DNA from: Larus michahellis
Lineage: Eukaryota; Chordata; Aves; Charadriiformes; Laridae
Assembly (NCBI RefSeq): GCF_964199755.1
Contig: NC_133907.1
Span: forward strand, 4,779,001-4,843,000
Length of the DNA: 64,000 nucleotides
Reading direction: 5' to 3'
The position numbers were made by a program, and so were the translations under genes. Of the stretch, positions 54,533 through 64,000 are shown piece after piece. The stretch's first letter is position 1. Every line of letters begins with the position of its first letter. The notes beneath the pieces were generated by a model. It made no database searches. It saw only the letters and a list, made by a program, of their open reading frames with translations, and was not told where the DNA came from.

Positions 54533-57322
54533 GAGACCTTTATTGTCGGAGGCGCGTCCCATCCGAGGACAGGCCGGCATTTCAGAGCAGCCTCAGCGCA
54601 ACACCAGCACGTTTCTTTCTCTGATGGGCAGAAAGCTGATCTCAGTCTTCCTAACATGGACTTCACATGGTTCTTCAGGCTGTTACCAGCCCTCTTTCTG
54701 ACACATCCAAACTCTTCCAAGAAGCTGCAACAGAAATCAAGTCATCCAGACTTTTGCAAACTTGTGAGTCGGTTGAAATGATGAACAGTCATACCGCGAT
54801 GTTTGTGAAAGGATTACACAAAAGTAATCTGAACGGCTTGGTTTCTTCCTCGTCTCCCTCTGTATTCTGCTTAAAGTGAAAGAAAACCCACCAAAGAACA
54901 TCTGGTTACACCTGTTAACAGATGGAGGAACCCACAAGACAAAGGTAGGTGGCACATCCTGGGTGGCACCTCATGGCAGTCCCTGTACCCTAGTTGTGAC
55001 CAGTGCTGGGACGGATGCAATGCGCCAGGGAGTACGCAGCTCCTCACCACGCCGCAACGTCGTACCATCAATGAATTTCATTCTGAATTCAACGATGATA
55101 AAAATTTGTCAGATTAATACTTAGAGAGTGAAATACCACATCAATGGCACAGCAAGGGCTTCCCCAGGCAACCTCCATCTTTTAGGGAGATACGAGTCTG
55201 GCAGAACAACAACCTTCAATTAATCTGTTTCTCTCTGTTCTTTTACTCGCCAAATGAACCTCCCAGAGTGGGTTTATGGGGTCACTGCCCGATCACTGGA
55301 AAGAACAACTCAACTCACTGCTGACGTTCTGACCTGCAGAGGTAGCTTAGAAAAGGAATTCAGCATCGTATTCTCATGGCTGTGATTTCATTTCCCCACA
55401 CAGGGCATCATTTCACACTTCCGAGAGCTTCAGGGCAACGGCAGCACTGCTTTTTGAAACTACTTTTGCAAAATCAGTTTTCTCACTAATATTCAGAGAA
55501 AAATCTGAAAAGCAAAGAAATTCCTCTCTCTCTGTTAGTAGCCACTTCTCCAAGCAATAACACAGTTCATCTCTTTCCGGATAAAACAGTTGCTTTGTTA
55601 TTTTTGGTCTCTTTCCCAAGTCCTTTCAGCTTTATTTGGGAAAACAATGGCAAAAAAATTTTCAATGACACACCGCTAAAATTGGAGACAATATTCCAGG
55701 TATAGTCATAGGACTGCAAGGCAGGGGCAATAGAAAGATTAACATCTACTTCCTTCATGATCTGTAACTCATGTGTCATTTGCTTCCCAAAATCAGCAAG
55801 GAGTGTCCATGATAGATTTCCCTCTCCCCGAGCACGCAGAAGTTTGGATCAGTTCCTCTAACCACTTATAGCAACATAGATTTTTCTGAAACAATTCGTT
55901 TTCACTTTCTGGTCTTCATAAATAATGTATTCGCTCTGTCTCTCCTTCTTGTAAATCCAGCTACTTCAAGGATGACAGAAAATCTCTATCTGCAGCACGC
56001 CCTGACAGCTGGTTCCTGGAGACCCTCTTCTTCAAGGCTTCATTGGAAGCAGCTTTATTGCTGGGACAGGGGTGAGAGGAAGCAAGACTCTAAACACATT
56101 TAGGAGGACCACACCAAGGTCATGAAAGACTCAGCGACACACAGGCCTCTGAACGTTTCTTTGGAAGATGGGGGCTGGAAACACATGCACGTAGTCCTTT
56201 GTGAAAAGCAATTCTTGAGCAACCTGCTACCGTCAACACAGCGCTCTGCTACCGGGCAGAGGCTGGGGAGCTGGGAATGGGAAGGGCCAGAGGTCTGATT
56301 ACTGGTCAGATAACATCGCTGCTGGGCGTCTGCCATGAACCAGGCAAGGATGCCCTGGAAGCCCCACCATAAACACTCTCCTAACAGGTAACGGGGTTGC
56401 TATTTAGTAATGCCAAGTGATCTACGAGGGTAGAGACCTTGAGACTTACCCTTAGTTCAGAGTTGTGGTCTCCCTCAAGAGGAGTTCCTTTGGGCTTACA
56501 CTAAAACCTGGTGAAGGACAATACCACATAAAAGACTATTTGCCCATCACCGGTCAGGATTGCAGCAGTTTGCCTTTTTTTTTTTTTTTTCTTTCAATTG
56601 ATGGGAATAACTTCTCAGCAAACCTCTCCAAGATAGGTGAGGAATGACAGGATCATTAAATTCTGTTCATTATTAAAACTAAAACTAGGTGATGAGGAGA
56701 CAAGGACAACCCTCCTGCTGGCTGGATGCTCTCTCATCACCACCAGTACACGTTAGTGTCCATCTGCCCTGCCCGAGAGATGCTGACAGGAGGGAGACTT
56801 CCAGACCTGCTGCAGTGCAATTCCCACAACACCAGAAAGCAGCAACAAAACCAGACCGGTTCCAAACCGATTCCACCTGCAAAGAGCAGATTTGCTGATG
56901 GGGATATTGACGTGTTTCAGAGCTTGCCGGGGTGGGTTCAGCTAGCGAAGGCACCTAACAGTGAATCTCTTCAGCAAGATGATCTAACTGTTGAGGAATA
57001 AAAGAAGGAATATGTACATCTCTTGAAGGCACTGAGATATTTTAAGGCAGTTCCTCTGCCCTGTCTCAGTAACGACAGAGCATTCCCAGGTAGGAGGAGT
57101 CTCCAGAATTAAAACAACTCCAGTGGCAAGGAAAAAGCACAGCTAGGAAACTATTCTAGTTGAGAGGAAAAAAAAAATTAGTGTGTAATAATGTTTGTCC
57201 CAGCAAATCACGCATACCTTTTAAGTATTTCCTTTAGCCTTGCTAGATCTTACAGCATTTTTGTAGTCTATAGGAGATAATTTCCATCAGGCAAACCTAA
57301 ACAAAGCCATCATTTCATCGCC

Positions 57323-57364
57323 TCGCTGAAGATGTTCAAAGCTTCGCTGAAGGTGTTCAAAGCT
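57323..57364. repeat. Tandem duplication of a 21-bp unit
   Basis: Units 57323-57343 and 57344-57364 differ at one base (TCGCTGAAGATG versus TCGCTGAAGGTG). Confidence 0.85.
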
Positions 57365-57692
57365 CATGTCCCGTGCTGTGGTTTCCCTCCAGTGGCATAA
57401 GCAGCAAGCTGCAGCTCTCCCCAGGGAGAGCTCGTCCCTATCTTACCACTAAATAACATTTTACTGTTCACTGCTCCCAGCCTTCACTCAGCTCTTAGAC
57501 CTTCCCTTCCACTGCCTGCCCAGGCCGAAAGAATGCACCAAGAATTCAAAACGAGCGTTTGAAAGAAGCGGCAGGGACCAGCTCGGAAGCAGCTGCGAGG
57601 TTTTACCCCACGTAGAGAATTCAGATTACCCCAAAGCTGCCGACTGCAAAACATCAGCACTGACCTGATCTGCTTCCCCTGAGAGCATCCTC

Positions 57693-57710
57693 TTTTTTTT
57701 TTTTTTTTTT
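57693..57710. repeat. Poly(T) run, 18 bases
   Basis: An uninterrupted T homopolymer. Just beyond it, at 57768-57793, lies a 13-bp duplicated unit (ATGATAAAGATT type). Confidence 0.8.
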
Positions 57711-60700
57711 AAAACATCTATAATGCAATCATTATTGCCATACTTGTTAAAAAAGCAAAAGAGAACTAATGATAAAGATTAGTGATAAAGATTAATAATT
57801 CAGAATTGATAAGAACACTCAGGGCATGACTTGTGTAGCTGCAACCTCAACAAATAAAATTAAGCACATTTCAGGTATGGAGTTGCTTTGGTTTTGGGAA
57901 ACAAAGTTGTCTTCCATGTTTCTGGGAAGATTTCAGTCCAGCAAAATGCAGCTTTTCCATCATTAAACACAACGCAGTCACCACGCTACAGAATTCAGAG
58001 TCCTTTTGAAAGACAGGAGTTTAACACTACGGCCTTCTTGACACCACCACTCCAAATCTTTTTCTGTTCATTTTTACAACACATACATACATTCAAGTAT
58101 TTTTTCCTACTTACATTTCAAATACCTAGGGTTTTCTCTGCATTATTTATTCTTGTTTTCAGAATCTTAACCCATATCGGTAGTGCACTGAATAGATATA
58201 TGGATAGAAGGTAAAATTCATTCACTGATTTAGAAGTCAGAATATATGCCAGCCCCAAATCACCTTCATTCCTGTTTAAATCTTCATTATTTCCAATTAT
58301 TAGTTAATGAAGTACAGAAAGTTCCTGTTTCACTGCCATTTAAGAACGCCACTTTTCCTGTTCTTCTGATAGTCTGACCGCAGTGAACCCCGACTTGAAA
58401 ACATGCATGTTATTTGACATCTTAAGGCACGAGAGTCAGAGTATCACAGGCACTACCGGGCTGTTTCTAGGTAAAGTGGATTCCAATCGGAAAAAAGAAA
58501 TTTCTCAATGAGGACCAATATCCCAGCAACTCCGAGATTTGAAGTGACATCGGTTTTGAATTCTATAAAACCCAATGGTTTTGTATCTGGTAATTTTATT
58601 TTTTTTTTTAAATCAAACAAAATCTAATCAAGTCAAAAATGGTTTTATTTATAGCTTAATTTATAGCAGCTACTAAAGATTTAAAATTGGTAAGTTTTTC
58701 AGGTTAACCACTTATATCCACTACTCACAGAGAGTGGAAGCATTAAGGAATTTTTTTTTTAACCCATCTAACATGATTTAAAGTTTTAAATCAATTCGTT
58801 CCTTTTTCTTCGTGGAAAGTAAACATCAGATAACACAGGCACAATGGAAATATCTGTACTGAGCAGAAAATAAAGCCTCCTTAGTAGCAAGTTTCCAAAA
58901 AATCCCAGCATGATGGAAAGAATCAGGCTTTGAGGTGCGCAGCAGACACAAGGGAGAGTTTCTGCTCACCACCCAACCACTGGAATTTGCTTTTAAAAAG
59001 TCATTCTTTCAGTATCTTCTGGTATTGGAGACAGCAGCTGCTGCCAAACACCAAGCAACGAATGTGAATCACTTCTTCCAGGAACACCAGTGTGGTAAGG
59101 ATGGGTAGTCTGGTCTCCTTATTTAGCCAGCTCAGTTCCACTGTAGTACTCTTGCTAGGGTTTTTCCAGGATCTGGTATTACCTGAAGGGCCCATGAATA
59201 ACAGCCCAGGATATAAAATTTCAGCCTAAGAGTGGCCACAGTAGAATTTATAGGCTAATAAAAATAAGAAATTAACCTTCTTAGTTCCAACAGAGGACAA
59301 TACTCTGCTTTGTCTCCTGCCAGCGCTGCAGGAGAGAGACCTTTCGGACTTGATCACCTTTGTAGGAAGAAACGATACGTGTTGGTGCACAGCGTGAAAC
59401 CCAGAGCCAAGGATCAAAGACATTTAAAAGAACCTTTGTCCTGCTTCTGTTCAGGTTGAGAGCGAGAGTGCAGCAATTTCCTTTGCTGATACAAAATACT
59501 TGCCCTTCCTGTCAGTGAGATTATGACCAGAAGAAAACTTGGATTAATCGCTGCTTTTTCACATCACTCTGGCACCCCGGGCACTTCTTCACCATCTATA
59601 TAAATAAATGAACAAAATACATAGATAATATATTAAATTTCTCTGTCAAGTTTGTTATTGTCCAGTATGAACTATAAGCCACGCTAGTCATTTGACAGTC
59701 CCCAAGATATCGTACCTACTATTTTTAAATGCAGCGTTACTGTTCAGTCAGTTATTTAACTGCTAGTAATACAAAGGAAGAAAAAGAAAGTCTCACAGTA
59801 CAGTAACAACAAGCTTTTTACAGCAGTTGTCTCAGATCAACTACAGCAATGACATACCTGGAACACTGAAATACAGGAACAAGGAAATACAGAGCTTGCA
59901 AGAGCTGTTGTGAAGCACAGCTGTACTTGTTATTAGCAAAATCCTGTAAGATAGCTTAAGAGTTCCCTGAAATCCTGCTTCCTCTTGCACAGATGAGAAG
60001 GAAGTGATTTCCTGGGCATACCAGGACATAGGTGATACACGTGGTCATGACCAAGAGTTTTGCAGGGGAACCATGTACGTTTATTTCTTCATGCCGTTAC
60101 ACACCTTTCTCGGTTAACAGCAGAAGACTGGGCATATGAGGCAACTATTTCTCCACCCAGGTTTCAGTTTGCTTCTTCACTAATCTTAAATTTTAAGGTC
60201 TGGTCTTTAGCCATTTGACCTGCAGATGAACCCCAACCGTTCTTTTTCTATCTTGAAAATTACTAGTAAAACTAAAACGCTCTGCTTATTTCAAAAGTGA
60301 GAAAGTAAAAAAATTTTCGGAAAAATTACTCTTTGTGAGCAAATCACCAGCTCAGTAGGCTAAAGTGATGGTTACCTGCATCAGTGGCACTGTGCAGGCT
60401 TCCCTGCAGTATTAAAGTTAATCACTGTAACAAAAGATGTAGACTGCAAAGTAGGTTTGAGCACCGGTATTTTGATTTTAGAAACATTAATTGAAATGCC
60501 ATAAATGGAGGGGGAGAGGAAAAGTCATCTTACCTCCCCGTAAACAGTGATTTGTCAAAGAGCTCTGAAAATTTTAAGCGTAACGTATAATTGTGAAATC
60601 TTATATTATTTGCCCACATTACAGATAGTCCAAATGAGAATAAATCAGTTTCTCTTGGAATACTTGCAAAAAGAGCATGAATAAAAGATGCACTTAAACA

Positions 60701-62620
60701 TTGAAAAGCAGCAAGAGACCTCTGCACAGAAAACTAAACCCAAATGCAGCGTATATCGGCAAAGTCTTGGCAAGGCTTCCCCTAACGCATTGAAAAACAC
60801 CCGACGTGCACCAGCACTAATCCCTCTTAATACCCCTCCAGCTGTAGCAAATTCTGTCTGCTCCTCCAAAAGCTTCCAAAACGTTCCAAAATTATTCACT
60901 GCCTCTCGCCTCCACTAAACTATTTCAGTAAAACAACAATTTGGAAGAGACATCACAATTTGCAAAACCCAAGTCATTGCATTTTAAATGACAGGCTGTT
61001 AGTCACTTCCTCAGAGGACAATATAGGCTAAAGAGCTTTTGGGCTGAAGAAACATAGTGAGTAACTTCTTAGCAAAGATAAAAAGATGAGTTTTCAATCC
61101 CAGCCCAGTCAGTGGTGACAAAGCCCAGTGCCATCGGATGAGACTTCAGAGCTCAGACACAACAAACATGGTTGCTCATTTCCTGCTGGTAAAGGTGCCT
61201 CTATCACAACCACGGCCCTTGTCAAAAATGGAGTCAATTGTCTGTACAACCAACACGTGGGTAGGAATGCAGATGAAAGTGGTACGAGATGGTCCCTCTG
61301 GGAACGGTTTCACAGAAACGCGGAATAGCCTTCTTCCTGTTTGCCATCCTCTGCTCTCAACCAAGCTGTTCTTCCTTCTCATCTGCATGACTAGCAGAAA
61401 ACAGTTTTGCCTCATCCCTGGGAGAAGCATTTCTCTCCATCAGTCCTCAAGTAATACCCCAAACGACGACATATTTGACTTTTCATTAACCAAACTGCAC
61501 TTGAATCGTGTCATAAGCAAGCTAACGTTACTGTATACTGAGAACCATTCATCATTAGAAAAGTATGCTATAAGTGAGGTAAGAAAAGGTGACGAGACCA
61601 CATAGTTTCATGTTCTCCACAACAAAGACTAGAATGTCAGTCATGCTGAGCCTTGAGAGGTGCCTGAACAGTAGAGCAAAAGGTCTCAGCTGCTGAGAAG
61701 ACGCTTCTTACATCCTCCACACCCAATAGTTTGTTGTTCAGAGCAAGGGGAAAAAAAAACATTCTTAGAAATAAGGACTTTGATGTATGTTGTCTACGGA
61801 GGAGGCAAATGGCTCATGCTGTTGGTGAAATGTTGAGCAGAAAGGCTCCAAAGGTGCACTTACGAAGGACAGGATATCCATGGTGTGTTTTCTTGAGAAC
61901 TGCTAGCATATTTTGTTTGTCCTTTTTGAACAAGTGGGGCGTTAAACTGAACTAGCAAGAGGCAGGTTCAAAATGACAACGAAAAAGTGAGGTGGTTCCT
62001 CACATAACGTTCGGCTAAGCTGTGAATTGCCTGCCGTAGGACACGGATGACAAGTTCATTTGTGTTCAAACGGAACTAGACAATGCAATGGAAATGCATC
62101 AGAGGTTTCTTATATACAGAAACAATGTTTGGCTGAGGGATTTTTTTTGTGCTGCAAATAGCTTTGGGGCCGAGAGACCACCTGGAAGAATCATCACTCA
62201 TGCCTGCCACGTTCTTTTATCCTTTCCTAGCCATCCTTTTTTGGCCACTGTCAGAGACAGAACGTTGGGCTGGATGGAGCTTTACTCTGACTCAGTATGT
62301 CTGCTATTATGTTCTGATTATTTGCTTCAAACTATATCCGTCTTCCCTGATCTTTACAAATTCTAAGACTGTATTTACCTCACAGGGCTGTGGTGTGCTA
62401 CCACAAAGCAAAGCTCTGATTCACCTTGCTAAGAAAAACACAGATATTTTCTTTCCCTGCCATCACCTGATACAACGTGGGATGAAGTTTCACTATAACT
62501 AGGCAAGATGATTCAGGTAAGTGGCAAATATAGAAGCCATTAATAACAAATGACCCATGGGAAATGGCTCGTTTCCTCAATCATGGCTTTGTACTAGAAA
62601 TCTGAATAGAACAGGAGGAA

Positions 62621-63047
62621 TACTTCAAGTTGTAAGGGACTTACAATGATCACCTAGTCCAACTGCCTGACCACTTCAGGGCTGAACAAAAGTTAAAGCG
62701 TATTATTAAGGGCATTGAGGTATCAACCACCTCTCCAGGAAGCCTATTCCAGCGTTTGACCCTCTTGGTAAAGAAATGTTTCCTAATCTCTAGTTGGAAC
62801 CTCCCCTGGCAGCTCTGAATGGCTCCCACTCGTCCTGCCACTGGATCCCAGGGAGAAGAGGTCAGCACCTCCCTCTCCACATCCCCTCCTTGGGAAGCTG
62901 GGGAGAGAAATAAGGTCACCCCTCAGCCTCCTTTCTCCAAACTAGACAAACCCAAAGTCCTCAGCCACTCCTCCTAGGACGTGCCTTCCAGGCCTTCCAC
63001 CAGCTTTGTGGCTCTCCTCTGGATGCATTCAAGTACCTGAATCTGAA
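62621..63047 (-). repeat. CR1 LINE 3' region, older subfamily
   Basis: The plus strand reads as the complement of a CR1: CCTAGTCCAACTGCCTGACC near the 3' end, then CAGCGTTTGACCCTCTTGGT, then CTCTCCTCTGGATGCATTC at the truncated 5' side. In minus-strand reading, a decayed frame resembles the common CR1-derived FFTKRVKRWNRLPGEVVD peptide. It cannot code for an active protein. Confidence 0.85.
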
Positions 63048-64000
63048 ATACAGTCTGATCTAGTAGACCAGACCATTTTAATCCCCAGACTAAGAGTTGC
63101 GCAATCAGATAAATGAGCAATTAAAAAAATTTTAGGCTGAGCAGGTTCTGCAGTTCTGCGATTTATCTATGAACTATGAAAATGCACATTAACTTGGCAT
63201 TAAGGAGAAAACCAGACCTCAGAATCACCAATTTCGAGACAAAAAACACAGAACAGGGCAGTACAGTTGCTCAATATACAACAGTCCTAATTTTATGGAT
63301 TCTTAAGCTGACGAAACAACAATTACAAGATAAATCTTACTGGCAAAAGGGGAGAGTTTTTCCCCAGACATTTATAAGGTAAAAATTTGTGGGCTGAGAT
63401 AACATGATCTCCCTGTGGGATGATAAACACTTGCCTAACGAAAAAAAACTCCCCGGGGAGCTCATTCTGTTCCTTAATCAACTCAAGTCTCAAGCAGCAG
63501 AGATTACAAACACATGCCAATAAAATTCTTGTCACAACTTTCTCAGAGTCTTCTCTGAAGTGCAGTATGTTGACTGTCAGATGTTGATCCCCATTATACT
63601 TCAGCATGAAAGGAACAAGTGAGTATTCAGCGGTAATGTCTATTCAAGGCAATTGGTTTGACTGCCCAATCTGCAGCAAACACAAGGTGTCTTCCTTTCG
63701 GTTTCTTGTACACTCTTACGTATATTCCTTATCATCAAATACTTTTGGATTTTAACATTTTTAAAGAAATATGGCACAGAAGACTGAGGACAAAATTTTG
63801 TTGAACAGCTGTTCTGAATTCCCTCTAGGAGATACATGTCTGAGAACATCAGTCTGGACATTATTCTGTATTCCTCTCGGACCAAGTCTGTCTTGGTTGC
63901 TATATTTTATTTTGATGTTAGTATACTGCTTATTTTCTACACTTAGCTGACATAATTCAGTGTCTTCTTCCTGCGAAAAAGACCTTTCTCTGTAACTTGG
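63048..64000. other. Window end, no feature recognised
   Basis: AT-rich noncoding-looking sequence. Open frames on the minus strand (63323-63607, 63640-63885) resemble no known protein. Confidence 0.5.

Larger units (their letters stand above)
51267..62620. other. Region upstream of TNFRSF6B, no gene recognised
   Basis: AT-richer sequence with short open frames only. I looked on both strands for pieces of the RTEL1 helicase expected next to TNFRSF6B by human synteny and recognised none. Short tandem duplications and T runs (56575-56590, 57693-57710) are the only clear structures. Confidence 0.5.

Noticed and set aside
56726-57001. 91-codon plus-strand frame ending SLQQDDLTVEE
   Set aside because: It reads rather like protein, but there is no family match, no upstream acceptor with consistent phase and no neighbouring exon. 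Kept only as a note.
62650-62919. Minus-strand frame with FFTKRVKRWNRLPGEVVD
   Set aside because: Common decay product of CR1 3' sequence, listed as a repeat.
1-64000. CRISPR arrays, insertion sequences, phage or operon structure
   Set aside because: No regularly spaced direct repeats or bacterial gene organisation. All genes are intron-containing vertebrate genes.

Overview
The window looks like a bird nuclear genome. It has compact multi-exon vertebrate genes, CpG-rich promoters, and CR1 LINE fragments as the only recognisable transposons apart from one possible old MIR. I found no bacterial operon, phage or CRISPR structure. Four protein genes can be reconstructed exon by exon, each with GT/AG introns, consistent phases and a full-length reading frame. 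They are LIME1 (minus strand, 362 aa), ZGPAT (minus, 538 aa), ARFRP1 (plus, 201 aa) and TNFRSF6B/DcR3 (minus, 283 aa). Their order and orientation match human 20q13.33 read backwards, which supports the assignments.

Layout. 1-1367 is GC-rich sequence downstream of LIME1. 1368-3675 holds LIME1, a T/B-cell transmembrane adaptor. 3676-10466 is LIME1 upstream sequence and ZGPAT downstream sequence, with no gene I can support. 10467-15980 is ZGPAT, a CCCH/Tudor-like/G-patch transcriptional repressor. 16095-17060 is a CpG-island promoter shared head to head by ZGPAT and ARFRP1. 18059-28680 is ARFRP1, a trans-Golgi ARF-like GTPase, whose 6.8-kb fifth intron carries two CR1 copies. 28681-43326 is intergenic, with low-complexity tracts, one CR1, an AP-1/CRE motif cluster and a GC-rich block. 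43327-49762 is the coding part of TNFRSF6B, a secreted TNF-receptor decoy, with a nested CR1-in-CR1 insertion in an intron. Its likely TATA promoter lies near 51000. 51010-64000 holds no gene I can recognise; RTEL1, expected next by human synteny, was not seen.

The genes do not form one pathway. LIME1 and TNFRSF6B are immune-related, while ZGPAT and ARFRP1 are housekeeping genes sharing a promoter with ETS, NRF1 and ZNF143-like motifs. I did not find a convincing undescribed system. The points most worth following are the PAG1-like C-terminal PDZ ligand on LIME1, a TATA plus C/EBP promoter with a pentanucleotide microsatellite at TNFRSF6B, the nested and internally deleted CR1 copies, a perfect 12-bp-arm hairpin near 9.2 kb, and an isolated exon-like frame near 60.6 kb.
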